Shown: positions 9,846-18,198, counted from the first letter of the stretch. The stretch is DNA of 64,000 bases from Bog-473 sp963730785 (GCA_963730785.1 CAVSTF010000002.1:62001-126000); one strand, 5' to 3'. The notes: generated from the letters alone by a model not told the origin. Translations and numbers: made by a program.

Positions 9846-10172
9846 ATGCCAGTGAAATCATGGAGCGCAAAGCGGGAACGGCAGTATCAGCACATTAAGA
9901 GTGGACTCAAAGAACATGGTGATTCGGAGCACCTCGCTGAGGAAATTGCCGCTCGTACCGTGAACAAATCTCGAGCCCGGAGCGGCGAGGCCGCCCACGC
10001 GAGTCGGACCTCGACCAAGGACATTTCATCGTCTCGGCGGGGAGGCCTGCGCTCGCACAAGGGTGCCGGTGGTCGAACTCGGGACCAGCTCTACGAAGAA
10101 GCGCGACGTAAAGGCGTAAAGGGCCGGTCGAAGATGAACAAAGCTCAATTGGAGCGAGCCGTCTCACGGTGA
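9846..10172 (+). CDS. Small basic protein with C-terminal Rho-N/SAP-like motif (plasmid-stabilisation-like)
   Basis: 108 aa, strongly basic. The N-terminal half (KSWSAKRERQYQHIKSGLKE, then EEIAARTVNKSRARSGE) matches a widespread actinobacterial small-protein family usually labelled plasmid stabilisation or Rho termination factor N-terminal; the C-terminus (TRDQLYEEARRKGVKGRSK) has the helix-turn pattern of Rho-N/SAP-type nucleic-acid-binding domains. Function unknown. GGAGG eight bases before ATG 9846 decides the start over an upstream ATG at 9831. Its end overlaps the convergent MscS gene by 28 bases. Confidence 0.7.
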   Translation: MPVKSWSAKRERQYQHIKSGLKEHGDSEHLAEEIAARTVNKSRARSGEAAHASRTSTKDISSSRRGGLRSHKGAGGRTRDQLYEEARRKGVKGRSKMNKAQLERAVSR

Positions 10173-10894
10173 GATGACACTAAACGGGTCGCCTCCTCGG
10201 CGACTGGCGAGTCGGGCTCGCTTACCACGCTCTGCGATTGACCCCAGGGGCCGACAGCCGAAGCGAGCACCCCTGAGTTGGGGACCTTGAGAAGGCCTTC
10301 ATCAGTGGCAATGGCCACGTAGGTGAGCGTCATCGACACCACCGTGCCGTAGAACTCGCCTCCGAGGGCACCGGAGCGAACCCGGATGTGTTCGCCAACC
10401 GCGAATGGATGAGCGACCAGCAACACGAGCCCGGCGAACAGATTGCCCAGGCTCTGTTGCGCCGCGATGCCCATCACGACGCCGAATATGGCGCCTCCCA
10501 CCAATAGGTGTCCGACCGGCACCGACAACATGTCCAGAGCGCCCAGAGCGGCCATGAGATATCCGAAGATGGTGGTCATCATGCGGACAGCCGAGCCAGC
10601 CGTGCGGCCGCCGCGCCAAGCGATGAGTTCCTCGAGTTCAGAGGCCATGAAGCGGACGCAGAGCACGGCCAGAATCAGGAAGCCGAGTGTGAAGCCCCCT
10701 GCAGTGAGGTGGGCCGAGAGGGTCCGGCGAACGTTGTGATCGAAAATTGAGCCGGCAACGAGGACCGCTATCGCCCCCAGTCCAGATGCCACCGCCTGTC
10801 GAAAACGGGGACGGCGTACCAGCTTCTTGGTGGGATCAGCGGTGCTTTTGAGGGCGACAGCAACCTGGGCCATGGCGCGAGCGGACGGTGGCAT
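10145..10894 (-). CDS. MscS-family mechanosensitive channel (short)
   Basis: 249-aa membrane protein. The pore-helix/beta-domain signature is clear: VMGIAAQQSLGNLFAGLVLL followed by HPFAVGEHIRVRSGALGGEF and VSMTLTYVAIATDEGLLKVPNSGVLASAV. Three hydrophobic segments precede it. The large C-terminal cytoplasmic alpha/beta domain of E. coli MscS is nearly absent, only a short acidic tail follows. Role: osmotic down-shock relief. GGAGG five bases before ATG 10894. Confidence 0.88.
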   Translation of the reverse strand: MPPSARAMAQVAVALKSTADPTKKLVRRPRFRQAVASGLGAIAVLVAGSIFDHNVRRTLSAHLTAGGFTLGFLILAVLCVRFMASELEELIAWRGGRTAGSAVRMMTTIFGYLMAALGALDMLSVPVGHLLVGGAIFGVVMGIAAQQSLGNLFAGLVLLVAHPFAVGEHIRVRSGALGGEFYGTVVSMTLTYVAIATDEGLLKVPNSGVLASAVGPWGQSQSVVSEPDSPVAEEATRLVSSHRETARSN

Positions 10895-10936
10895 GGGTTC
10901 CTCCTTCCGTGGGTGGTGAAGTCGGATGTTCCGGTA

Positions 10937-11620
10937 CTACTGAGCGGCGATTCGCTCCTGAATTTGGGCCCGGACCGCATCGCCCAGCTGCAACCCAGAT
11001 GTGCCGAGTCGACCGGCCAGATCGGCGCCCTTGTTCGCCAAATGGGCACCCTTCACTGCTTCCTGGGCTGCGATTTCTTCGAAGTTGCTCAATGCCTTCG
11101 AACCCATAGCCGAGGCCTCATGGGCCAAGTGAACCAGCCGATCATGTTTGGCGTTGCTGGCGCTGTTTCGATTGGACTTACGGCTGCGCCGATAATTCTG
11201 CAGGCGCCAGGCGGTTGATGGGGCGCCTTCGGTATCGGAAGCGGCCAGGATCAGGCCGCCCAATAGTCCGAGATTCTTCAGAAAATGGATCTTCTGACGG
11301 GCGCGGGCCTCCTCATCGACTTCGTTCCAGAATGGATGCCCGGCGTAGGTGGTGGGGATGATCGAGCCGATCAGGGCCAATGCGGCCAGACGGCGAAACT
11401 TGCCTGCCGCCAACAGCACGCCCGAGAGCACCTGGACGCCGCCATTCAGTCGTACCAGGAGGATCGGATCGTCGGGCAGCACATCGACCTGCCGAGAGAG
11501 CGGAGCCGTCACCTTTTCAGCTCGCTTGACCTTGCTGGCTGGGTTTCGGACCGCATCGACGCCCCCGTAAATGAACATTGAGGCCAGGAGGGGTCGGGCA
11601 AGTTTGCTGGGTGCGCTCAT
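10937..11620 (-). CDS. DoxX-family membrane protein
   Basis: 227 aa. The first 130 residues match the four-helix DoxX fold (LARPLLASMFIYGGVDAVRNP, LLVRLNGGVQVLSGVLLAAGKFRRLAAL, PTTYAGHPFWNEVD, FLKNLGLLGGLILAA). The C-terminal 90 residues are soluble, Ala/Lys-rich and probably helical. DoxX relatives work with thiol or sulfur oxidation and redox stress, but this member's role is unknown. ATG 11620; no strong ribosome site, a stress-type promoter candidate lies just upstream. Confidence 0.85.
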   Translation of the reverse strand: MSAPSKLARPLLASMFIYGGVDAVRNPASKVKRAEKVTAPLSRQVDVLPDDPILLVRLNGGVQVLSGVLLAAGKFRRLAALALIGSIIPTTYAGHPFWNEVDEEARARQKIHFLKNLGLLGGLILAASDTEGAPSTAWRLQNYRRSRKSNRNSASNAKHDRLVHLAHEASAMGSKALSNFEEIAAQEAVKGAHLANKGADLAGRLGTSGLQLGDAVRAQIQERIAAQ

Positions 11621-11630
11621 TTGTGGTCTC

Positions 11631-11654
11631 TACCCTTTCCTTCGGGTTTGATAC
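11631..11654 (-). promoter_or_regulatory. Possible stress-sigma promoter of doxX-like gene
   Basis: Minus strand GTAT (11651-11654), 15-base spacer, GGGTAG with GGGTA at 11631-11635. One mismatch in the -35 element. Only ten bases before the ATG, so the leader would be very short. Confidence 0.4.
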
Positions 11655-11664
11655 GTACAAATAG

Positions 11665-11701
11665 AAAAGGGCTGGTGGGCGAAACGCCCACCAGCCCTTT
11701 T
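11665..11701 (-). terminator. Strong hairpin terminator after csbD
   Basis: Perfect inverted repeat: 17-base arms (11665-11681 and 11685-11701) with a 3-base loop, arms ending in four A/T pairs. On the minus strand the right arm ends CCCTTTT, then CTATTTG, a usable U-rich tail for the csbD transcript. Confidence 0.85.
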
Positions 11702-11717
11702 CCTCCACACAGGAGAA

Positions 11718-11891
11718 CTACTTCTTTACGGCGTCTTTCACCTTTTCGCCAGCCTGCTTTAGGTTTCCAGTGACCTGGTCCACCTTGCCTTCAGTTTCCA
11801 GCGAACGGTCACCCTTTACCCGGCCGGCGAACTCCTTCGCCTCACCCTTGGTGGATTCGATCTTGTTCTTTGCTTTATCGGCCAGCGACAT
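11718..11891 (-). CDS. CsbD family stress-response protein
   Basis: 57-aa hydrophilic protein recognised directly from the nucleotide sequence: starts MSLADKAKNKIESTKGEAKE, contains the CsbD core GRVKGDRSLETEGKVDQV and ends GEKVKDAVKK. CsbD (PF05532) proteins are induced by general stress sigma factors in Bacillus and actinobacteria; molecular role unknown. AAAGGAG six bases before ATG 11891. Monocistronic: own terminator at 11665-11701 and a promoter candidate at 11925-11948. Confidence 0.92.
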   Translation of the reverse strand: MSLADKAKNKIESTKGEAKEFAGRVKGDRSLETEGKVDQVTGNLKQAGEKVKDAVKK

Positions 11892-11924
11892 AAGTGGCTC
11901 CTTTGGTTGGTCGTAAAGAAGTAC

Positions 11925-11948
11925 TACCCAATCCCGGAAGGCTTAATC
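11925..11948 (-). promoter_or_regulatory. Possible stress-sigma promoter of csbD
   Basis: Minus strand GATT (11945-11948), 15-base spacer, GGGTAG with GGGTA at 11925-11929, 33 bases before the csbD start. One mismatch in the -35 element (GATT for GTTT). The same GATT variant occurs before the small genes at 35870 and 26630. Confidence 0.5.
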
Positions 11949-11964
11949 AGGCCAGTTTTGGCAC

Positions 11965-13179
11965 CTACGGCTGCAGGGCGAACTTCCGACAGTGTTCCAA
12001 GTACTGCCGTTCGTGACGGATCAGCAGATCGATAGTGGTGGACCACAGCCATGTGGGGGCATTGAGATCATTGGATCGGTTGGACAAAAGGACCGAACGC
12101 CATTCCGTCCTGGCGGCCGTGTCCATTTGCCGAGCATGGGCAAATCCAACGACGCTGGCCAAGAACATGGCCGATTTGATGGCTTCCGTTTCTGTTAAGG
12201 CGGCGAGCTCAATTTTGAGATCCTGAGGCATTAGTTCTCTCACGAACATTGACGTACCGAGCAGCTCGGCCGACCGCATTCGTTCACCGAGGAACGGTGA
12301 GAGATGTTTGGCTCCTTCAACGACTCGATCTCCATCGTCCTTGGGCACGGCACCTGGTAACGAAGGTGGAGCCAGGGAGTCGACGGCTTCCTTGAAGTCC
12401 ATGAGGCACATTTCGGCCGGACCGGACTTGGATTCGCCGATCGAGAGTAGGACGGCAAAACGGAGTCCACCCAGCGAACTACAGCCCTTGACCCAGTAGG
12501 CAGCATCGAGCATCTCCACCCGGACGTCGTCATCGCGAGACTTCAGCGTGGTAGCCAAATGCGCAATTGATGTGCTGTGGATTAATGCCGAAAGACCGTC
12601 GCGCTCTTCATCGGAGATGGGCCAGAACCGCTTCCCTAGCGGGAGATCCGGTCGTACTTCGGCCAGGCGTTCCTTGGCCAAGTGCTTCCACGTTCTCTTT
12701 TCAGCCCGTTGCACCACCAGCTTGACCGCCTGGGGAGGCTTGGGGTGATCGTCTTCTTCGTCGAAGTCCCGAGCAAACGCCGATTCATAGCCGTCCATCA
12801 CGCCTTCGAGAATCCGGGCGGTGGTGACCCCAGGAAGATCTGAGCCACGGGCAGCCGAAGAGAGCGAAAGCGACAAGCGAATCAGGTCGTGGGCCGGATT
12901 GCCGATGGTGGTCTGATCAAGATCTCGAATTTGCACTCGGATATCGCCCGTTCGGTCGGCCAGCGGTCCGAGGTTGCCGACGTGGCAGTCACCCCCGATC
13001 CATACCGGAGGACCCTGAGGAATCGCATTCCCAGACTGGTCGTCCATCCATTCGTAGAAGAGCGCGGTATTGCCTCGCACATAGGCATGGGCAGAGCGCG
13101 CCATCTTGCGATTCCGGATGGCGTTGAGCAAGGGCGCCCGTTCGTTGGGGCGGGGAAGCCCCGGACCAGACGGCTTCAC
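11965..13179 (-). CDS. DUF2252 family protein (kinase-like fold)
   Basis: 404-aa soluble protein of the DUF2252 family, distantly related to aminoglycoside-phosphotransferase-type kinases. Family marks: MARSAHAYVRGNTALFYEW near residue 26, WIGGDCHVGNLG (GDxHxGN, catalytic-loop-like) and IRDLDQTTIGNPAHDLIRLS (DxD metal-binding-like) near residues 60-100, and YWVKGCSSLGGLRFAVLL later. Substrate unknown. GTG 13179 follows directly after an in-frame stop; there is no good ribosome site, so ATG 13104 cannot be excluded, though the first 25 residues fit the family. Confidence 0.85.
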   Translation of the reverse strand: MKPSGPGLPRPNERAPLLNAIRNRKMARSAHAYVRGNTALFYEWMDDQSGNAIPQGPPVWIGGDCHVGNLGPLADRTGDIRVQIRDLDQTTIGNPAHDLIRLSLSLSSAARGSDLPGVTTARILEGVMDGYESAFARDFDEEDDHPKPPQAVKLVVQRAEKRTWKHLAKERLAEVRPDLPLGKRFWPISDEERDGLSALIHSTSIAHLATTLKSRDDDVRVEMLDAAYWVKGCSSLGGLRFAVLLSIGESKSGPAEMCLMDFKEAVDSLAPPSLPGAVPKDDGDRVVEGAKHLSPFLGERMRSAELLGTSMFVRELMPQDLKIELAALTETEAIKSAMFLASVVGFAHARQMDTAARTEWRSVLLSNRSNDLNAPTWLWSTTIDLLIRHERQYLEHCRKFALQP

Positions 13180-13296
13180 TCAGGTCTCACGATCGGGAAA
13201 CAGTACTCCGCCTCCCTTAGCGCTGGGTACCGCTAACCTCGCCCTCACTGGGAGATCCCAGAGGTTGGCGAAGGCGGCGGGAAGCTATGGCATCAA

Positions 13297-13638
13297 ATGT
13301 CGGAAAGTGATGCACTTCTTATTCAAGTGTTTCAATCCGCTGAAGTCACGATTTTCAGGTTGAAGGGCGAATTGGATTTAGCAACGGCGCCCCAGTTGCG
13401 ACATGAATTGGCTGAGCGATCCAAGCCCGGAGTGACAAAAGTCACACTCGACTTGGCTGAACTGTCATTTATCGACTCCGTGGGATTGTCGATCCTGGTG
13501 GCTGAGCACAAGAAAATGCTGGATTTGGGCGGAACGCTCGTCATTCAAAATCCATCGAGAAGTTCACGCCGACTCTTCGAAGTCAGCGGCCTCACCGGCT
13601 ACTTGCAGGTCGAATCGGTTGACGACCCTTCGTTGTAG
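13297..13638 (+). CDS. STAS-domain anti-sigma factor antagonist
   Basis: 113-aa SpoIIAA/RsbV-like protein. Strand pattern TIFRLKGELDLATAPQLRHEL, then VTLDLAELSFIDSVGLSILV with the phosphorylatable Ser in IDSVG, then GGTLVIQNPSRSSRRLFEVSGL. By analogy it binds an RsbW-type kinase when unphosphorylated, freeing a sigma factor. It lies next to the phosphorelay at 13.6-16.8 kb (convergent, 6 bases apart), whose PP2C phosphatase is a natural candidate to dephosphorylate it. Confidence 0.9.
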   Translation: MSESDALLIQVFQSAEVTIFRLKGELDLATAPQLRHELAERSKPGVTKVTLDLAELSFIDSVGLSILVAEHKKMLDLGGTLVIQNPSRSSRRLFEVSGLTGYLQVESVDDPSL

Positions 13639-13644
13639 CGGGAA

Positions 13645-14103
13645 CTAGCTCAAATCTCTGGCGTCGGGCAGTTTCGCCACGGTCAGAAAGAAGTCGTCGA
13701 CCTGGCGGACAGCTTCGAGGAATGACGCCAGGTCAACCGGCTTGGTGACGTAGGCATTGGCGTGCAGGTCATAGCTATGCGAAATGTCATCCTCAGAGTT
13801 TGAGGTCGTCAAAATAACGATGGGGATGCGACGTAGCGATGGATCACTCTTGACCGTCGCCAAGACTTCCCGGCCGTCCATGCGTGGCAGATTCAGATCC
13901 AGAAAAATCAGATCCGGTCGAGGTGCCGCCTCGTAGGGTGCTTCCTGGCGAAGAAAGGCCAAAGCGGCCTCTCCATTGTTGACCACGTGTAAGTGGTGGA
14001 CGACCTTGGCATCGCTCAGGGCCTCGCGAGTCATGAGCACATCGCCGGGATCGTCTTCGACGAGAAGCAAGTCGATAGCCGCATTGTTGCCCAATGTGTT
14101 CAT
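13645..14103 (-). CDS. Single-domain response regulator (Rcp1/CheY-like)
   Basis: 152-aa receiver domain only. Acidic pocket LLLVEDDPGD, phosphoacceptor in DLIFLDLNLPRMDG, conserved Thr in IPIVILTTSNSEDD and Lys in AYVTKPVD. Such stand-alone receivers follow CHASE3 or phytochrome-type kinases and shuttle phosphate. ATG 14103 overlaps the kinase stop (ATGA), showing translational coupling. Last gene of the receiver-PP2C / kinase / receiver operon. Confidence 0.92.
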   Translation of the reverse strand: MNTLGNNAAIDLLLVEDDPGDVLMTREALSDAKVVHHLHVVNNGEAALAFLRQEAPYEAAPRPDLIFLDLNLPRMDGREVLATVKSDPSLRRIPIVILTTSNSEDDISHSYDLHANAYVTKPVDLASFLEAVRQVDDFFLTVAKLPDARDLS

Positions 14104-15653
14104 ACCCGACCCTTCGTGGTTATGGACGGCAGCGAGAAGCATATTCTCGTCCCCGATGACACATTGGGATCGATCCAAATGTGTCCCTCATGAAATTCGA
14201 CGATCTTCCGGCACATCGCGAGCCCAATGCCGGTTCCCTCATAGGCCTCCCGTCCGTGCAGGCGTTGAAAGATCACGAATACCTTCTCAGCGAACCTGGG
14301 TTCGATCCCGATGCCATTGTCGGCAATAGCGAAGTAGAGCTCGTTGTTGATCGATTCGCTCTCAATGTGGATAACGGGAGGCTCGTCGGCGCGGAACTTG
14401 ATGGAGTTGTTGATCAAGTTCTGCCAAAGTGAGGTCAGGAGAGTTGGGTCGCCGAAGACCTCGGGCAGCGGGTCGATATTCATGATGACATCAGCATCTT
14501 GAACGGCGAGTTCGAGGTTCCCAAGGGCCCGATCCACGCACTCCCGCATCGGGATGGAAATGAAGGTGTCGGTCGTCCGACCAATGCGAGAGAAAGCCAA
14601 CAAGTCATTGATGAGTCGCTGCATGCGGGTAGCGCCGTCGACTGCGAACTCGATGTACTGATCGGCCCGATCGTCGAGTTGATTCGCGTATCGCTCCTGG
14701 AGAAGCTGGACGAAACTGGTCACCTTCCGGAGAGGCTCCTGCAGGTCATGGGACGCCACATAGGCGAATTGTTCCAATTCATTGTTTGAACGACCCAACT
14801 CGTCATTGGTCTGGGCCAATTCATGATGAGCGGTGGCCAGTTCCTGAAGCTCGTTCATAATGCGCTGCCGCATGGCGTCGACGTCGAATCCCAGCTCATT
14901 GATTTCGGTCGGGCCAATGGTGGCGATGGTGGCGGACAGATCCCCCTGAGAAATGCGGCGAGCATCGGTCCGCAACACATCGAGTGGCGCAATGACCCAG
15001 TTGCGCAACGCAATACTCAAGAGGACCGCGCAGGTCAGCAGCAGGAGCAATCCGGCCACGAGGACGGCGATGAGGAGCGTGGTGGCCGAGCTCAAGTCTG
15101 ATCCGTAGATCGAGCGGCTCTGGGCCAGTTGATGGTCCAGCAGCGTGAATCTGGAGCGGATCTCGTCAAAGAGTTGCTTGCCGTGCTCTAGGGCGCTGTC
15201 AGTGGCGTACGAGTAGTTACCAGCTGCGGTGGCTTTGATGGCTGGGCGGGCGATTTGAGTCTGCCAATAGTTTGCTTGACGTTCGGCGTCACGGGCCAGG
15301 ATCAAGAGCTCGCCCTGATGCCGCACTGAATTATTCAGCACTTTCAACTCGTGCTTTTGCTCAATGACCCCTTCGACGGTGGGTTGCAAGAAGGCAGCGT
15401 TATGGCTGAGTAAGTATCCCCGTACGCCCGTTTCTTGGTCGAGGTAAGCGACCAGGAGCTGGTCCGACGCCAAACTGGCCGGATCGACTTGGTCGAGGAG
15501 TTCATGTCGGGCGTGAACCAAGTGAATGAACGAAAGGGTCGATACGGTGGCAATGCCGATCAGGACCACCATGCCCACCAGGAACAAACGATTCAGTCGG
15601 GCTCGGAGGCTGTCCGGGAGGGCGTACCGAAAGGGACTTGTCACCGCGTCCAA
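14100..15653 (-). CDS. CHASE3-domain sensor histidine kinase
   Basis: 517 aa. TM helix at about 23-45, extracytoplasmic CHASE3 domain with LLVAYLDQETGVRGYLLS, second TM at about 192-216, HAMP (VIAPLDVLRTDARRISQGDL), a short coiled coil, HisKA with phosphoacceptor in YVASHDLQEPLRKV, N-box LWQNLINNSIKFRA, G1 DNGIGIEPRF and G2 GTGIGLAM. Same architecture as kinases paired with Rcp-type receivers. Overlaps the upstream receiver-PP2C gene by 13 bases. The signal is unknown; CHASE3 senses an external or membrane cue. Confidence 0.93.
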   Translation of the reverse strand: MDAVTSPFRYALPDSLRARLNRLFLVGMVVLIGIATVSTLSFIHLVHARHELLDQVDPASLASDQLLVAYLDQETGVRGYLLSHNAAFLQPTVEGVIEQKHELKVLNNSVRHQGELLILARDAERQANYWQTQIARPAIKATAAGNYSYATDSALEHGKQLFDEIRSRFTLLDHQLAQSRSIYGSDLSSATTLLIAVLVAGLLLLLTCAVLLSIALRNWVIAPLDVLRTDARRISQGDLSATIATIGPTEINELGFDVDAMRQRIMNELQELATAHHELAQTNDELGRSNNELEQFAYVASHDLQEPLRKVTSFVQLLQERYANQLDDRADQYIEFAVDGATRMQRLINDLLAFSRIGRTTDTFISIPMRECVDRALGNLELAVQDADVIMNIDPLPEVFGDPTLLTSLWQNLINNSIKFRADEPPVIHIESESINNELYFAIADNGIGIEPRFAEKVFVIFQRLHGREAYEGTGIGLAMCRKIVEFHEGHIWIDPNVSSGTRICFSLPSITTKGRV

Positions 15654-16843
15654 CGTGGCGAGGTGGACAGGACGAGGAGAGCCACATCGTCATAAAGAGG
15701 CTCACCGTTGGCATGCTCGGCCCCACGAATCAGTTGATCAGCCAAGCGCTCCAGGTCAGTGGTGGATTGCAGCGCTTGGACGGCCAGTCGCGCCAGTCCG
15801 GTGACTTCGAATCTTTCGTCGCCATCGCCCGCGTGTCCTTCGACAATCCCGTCCGTGAAGACCAAAAGGGTCCAACAGTCGCCCAGCTCCACCAAGTTGA
15901 CCGGCCATTTGGCGTCTTCGATCACGCCCAACAGCGGTCCTCGTTGCTCTTCGGGTACGTCGGTGATGCCGTCATCCGACAGGAGTAGTGGGCTCGGATG
16001 TCCAGCCAGATAGAGATCAGCTCGTTTGAGGTCACTATGCAATCGAATCTCGCAGACCGTGGCGAAGATCTCCTCGCTTCGGCGTTCGGCGGCCAAGACC
16101 CGTTCGAGGGCAGGAATGGTCTGTTCAATATCGGCCAACACCAGGGCGCGCCAGGCCACCCGTAGCGCCACCCCGAGCGCCGCTTCGTCCGGTCCGTGCC
16201 CGCAAATATCACCGATCACTATGCGGATACTGCCGTCGTCGAGTTCGATCGCATCGAAGAAATCGCCACCGAGAAGTGCCCGTCTCCCACCCGGTTGGTA
16301 GCGAGTGGCCCACTTCAGATCTGCATTCCGGATAATGGGTCGAGCGAGCAGGCCGCGCTCGAGGCGAGTGTTCTCGGCCCGTAGCAGTTCGGCTTCCCGC
16401 AGCTGCCGGGTGGCTGTTTCGGTCTGGCGTCGGGCAATGGCATAGCGAAGTGTTCGGCCCAGGGTTTCTTCGGTCACCGAACCCTTGGTGATGTAGTCCT
16501 GCGCGCCCAGGCGCAGGGCCTGACCGCCTACTTCCCGATTGTCATGACCGGTCAGGACGACCACAGCCATGAACGGATCCTTCTCGAGGATGGCCTCGAG
16601 GGATTCGAATCCGACGGCGTCGGGCAGCCCGAGGTCCAATAGGACGCAATCAAAGCGAGGACTCAGGGCCTTCACAGCATCGGACAGGGTCGCCACTCGA
16701 GTGACGGAGAAGTCACCATCGGAGCGATCAAGGAGGTCCTGCACCAGGTAGGCGTCCCCGGCGTCGTCTTCAATCAGCAGAATTGAGACGGATCGCCTGC
16801 CGTCCCCCTGCGACATCTCGAACTCCGTTGCCGACCCAGTCAC
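15641..16843 (-). CDS. Receiver-PP2C (SpoIIE/RsbU-type) phosphatase
   Basis: 400 aa. N-terminal receiver (ILLIEDDAGDAYL, phosphoacceptor in CVLLDLGLPDAVG, Lys in QDYITKGSV), a coiled-coil linker at about 140-175, then a PPM/SpoIIE phosphatase with metal-binding motifs GGDFFDAIELDDG, GDICGHGPDEAALG, FTDGIVEGHAG and YDDVALLVL. By family it dephosphorylates a STAS antagonist and so activates a stress sigma factor; receiver phosphorylation would switch it. First gene of the operon with the histidine kinase and receiver. Confidence 0.93.
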   Translation of the reverse strand: MTGSATEFEMSQGDGRRSVSILLIEDDAGDAYLVQDLLDRSDGDFSVTRVATLSDAVKALSPRFDCVLLDLGLPDAVGFESLEAILEKDPFMAVVVLTGHDNREVGGQALRLGAQDYITKGSVTEETLGRTLRYAIARRQTETATRQLREAELLRAENTRLERGLLARPIIRNADLKWATRYQPGGRRALLGGDFFDAIELDDGSIRIVIGDICGHGPDEAALGVALRVAWRALVLADIEQTIPALERVLAAERRSEEIFATVCEIRLHSDLKRADLYLAGHPSPLLLSDDGITDVPEEQRGPLLGVIEDAKWPVNLVELGDCWTLLVFTDGIVEGHAGDGDERFEVTGLARLAVQALQSTTDLERLADQLIRGAEHANGEPLYDDVALLVLSTSPRWTR

Positions 16844-16994
16844 TTTTCCGCGCCTCCGTTTTGTCGATGCTGATTGCGTTAACCGGGATCAAGTGACGTA
16901 ATGGTGGCAGCGATGGCGCGGCTGTTCAACTTGTGTTTCGAACATCAGAGATGGGCCCCTGGGTCGGGTGCCCACGGCTAAGAGGACGGCGGAT

Positions 16995-17366
16995 CTACCG
17001 GGTGACCGCCAAGGGTACGGCCACTCGAATGCCATGAGCTGACACGGACGTTGCCATGGCTGCATCGGCGCACCAGATAACCAGTTCGGCCCGCCGGGCC
17101 TCCACATAGTGCTGCAGGCAAACGAGCACCTTGGTGCCGGCCTCATCGAGTTCCGAAACGCCCTTCAGGTCGACAATTACTTCGTCGAAGGCAAGTCGAC
17201 CGAGGCGGTCAAACATCGAAGAGAAGGTATGGAGGGTGTCCTGCACCAATGCTCCATGGAGTCGAATGAGGCAACGCTTGTGTTGGGTGGTGAACTGCGC
17301 TTCCAGCGCCCGCGCATCGCCTTCTGGGGCGTCAGCGCCAGCCGGTCGAGCGAGCATGTCAGTCAT
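16995..17366 (-). CDS. STAS-domain-like protein with Glu at the phospho-Ser site
   Basis: 123 aa. STAS-like pattern KRCLIRLHGALVQDTLHTF, DEVIVDLKGVSELDEAGTKVL and RAELVIWCADAAM. The loop that is normally (I/L)DSxG reads LDEAG, giving Glu instead of the phosphorylated Ser, as in the gene at 5205. Upstream of the receiver-PP2C operon on the same strand (gap 151 bases). I infer a decoy or permanently phospho-like antagonist. Similarity is clearer than for the 5205 gene, but still motif-level. Confidence 0.65.
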   Translation of the reverse strand: MTDMLARPAGADAPEGDARALEAQFTTQHKRCLIRLHGALVQDTLHTFSSMFDRLGRLAFDEVIVDLKGVSELDEAGTKVLVCLQHYVEARRAELVIWCADAAMATSVSAHGIRVAVPLAVTR

Positions 17367-17485
17367 GGCGAGTTACCCCTCCAGTGGTCCGGCCAGTTGG
17401 CTCTGGTCCGGCTCCTCTTTTCATGCCGGCAGAAATACCCGTTCCGTGGTGGGTCAAACCCAGGTTGGCGCCAAAGATTCGACAG

Positions 17486-18139
17486 TTAGGGATCGGCACC
17501 AATTGACGCATCACGGGTGGCCGCCCAACGAGAGGTCTCACCAGAGACGGGTGCCTGCAACATGGCGGCTACCAAGTCGACCAGATGACTGGTGAAGAGG
17601 CGATCGTCCTTGTGGGGCCCGGATCTGGCTCGTCGGCCTAGTTCCATGTAGGCGAACCGTATGGCGGCGAACCGACGATGCAATCGAGTGGCTTCAGGGT
17701 CAAGCTGCGGGGCCACCATGGCCCGCCAACGGTCAATAGACGTCTCGATCTCGCCTGACAGGGGAGCGGTGGTTCGGGGCCGGTTGACCAACTCGGCGTG
17801 AATCTGTAAGTACTCCAACCCGCCATCGGGATCGGCCAGTTTGTGCGCTGCCGGTACGACGAGTGCCGCACCCAGCTCCCTGATGTCCGGGTGAGCCGAT
17901 ACATCGCAGGCGTCCAACATCGCATGGCGATCACGATCGACGTCGACGAAGTGCTTCTCAATAATGGCCCGCACCAAGCCGGATCGATCAGTGAAGTGAT
18001 ATTGCAGGGCGACTGAGTTCTTGGCGCCCGAGGCTCGAGTGATCTCTCGGAGGCTGACGCGATAGACGCCTTCGTCGGCGAACAGTCGCTCCGCCGCAGA
18101 TATCAGTGCTCGTCGTGTCGGTTCGGCGTCGCGGGGCAG
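17486..18139 (-). CDS. TetR family transcriptional regulator, probable CTG start
   Basis: About 217 aa. The helix-turn-helix is visible only if reading is carried upstream of the first TTG: RRALISAAERLFADEGVYRV, then SLREITRASGAKNSVALQYHF. Between the upstream in-frame stop and this domain there is no ATG, GTG or TTG; CTG 18139 with AGGA about nine bases upstream gives the normal TetR length, so I propose a CTG start (a frameshift is the alternative). The C-terminal ligand domain is variable. Divergent from the acyl-CoA dehydrogenase at 18218, which it probably controls. Confidence 0.8.
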   Translation of the reverse strand: MPRDAEPTRRALISAAERLFADEGVYRVSLREITRASGAKNSVALQYHFTDRSGLVRAIIEKHFVDVDRDRHAMLDACDVSAHPDIRELGAALVVPAAHKLADPDGGLEYLQIHAELVNRPRTTAPLSGEIETSIDRWRAMVAPQLDPEATRLHRRFAAIRFAYMELGRRARSGPHKDDRLFTSHLVDLVAAMLQAPVSGETSRWAATRDASIGADP

Positions 18140-18182
18140 TGGACGGGTTCCTGTCGATCGGGCTACGTTTGGCAGCGCTTAA

Positions 18183-18198
18183 TGATGCAAGTGCATTA
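18183..18198. promoter_or_regulatory. Candidate TetR operator between tetR and acyl-CoA dehydrogenase
   Basis: Inverted repeat TGATGCA-AG-TGCATTA, seven-base arms with one mismatch. It sits 20 bases before the dehydrogenase start and about 44 bases before the proposed TetR start, the usual position for an operator that represses both divergent genes. Confidence 0.5.

Noticed and set aside
13225..13229. GGGTA before the STAS gene at 13297
   Set aside because: No GTTT-like element at 14-17 bases upstream.
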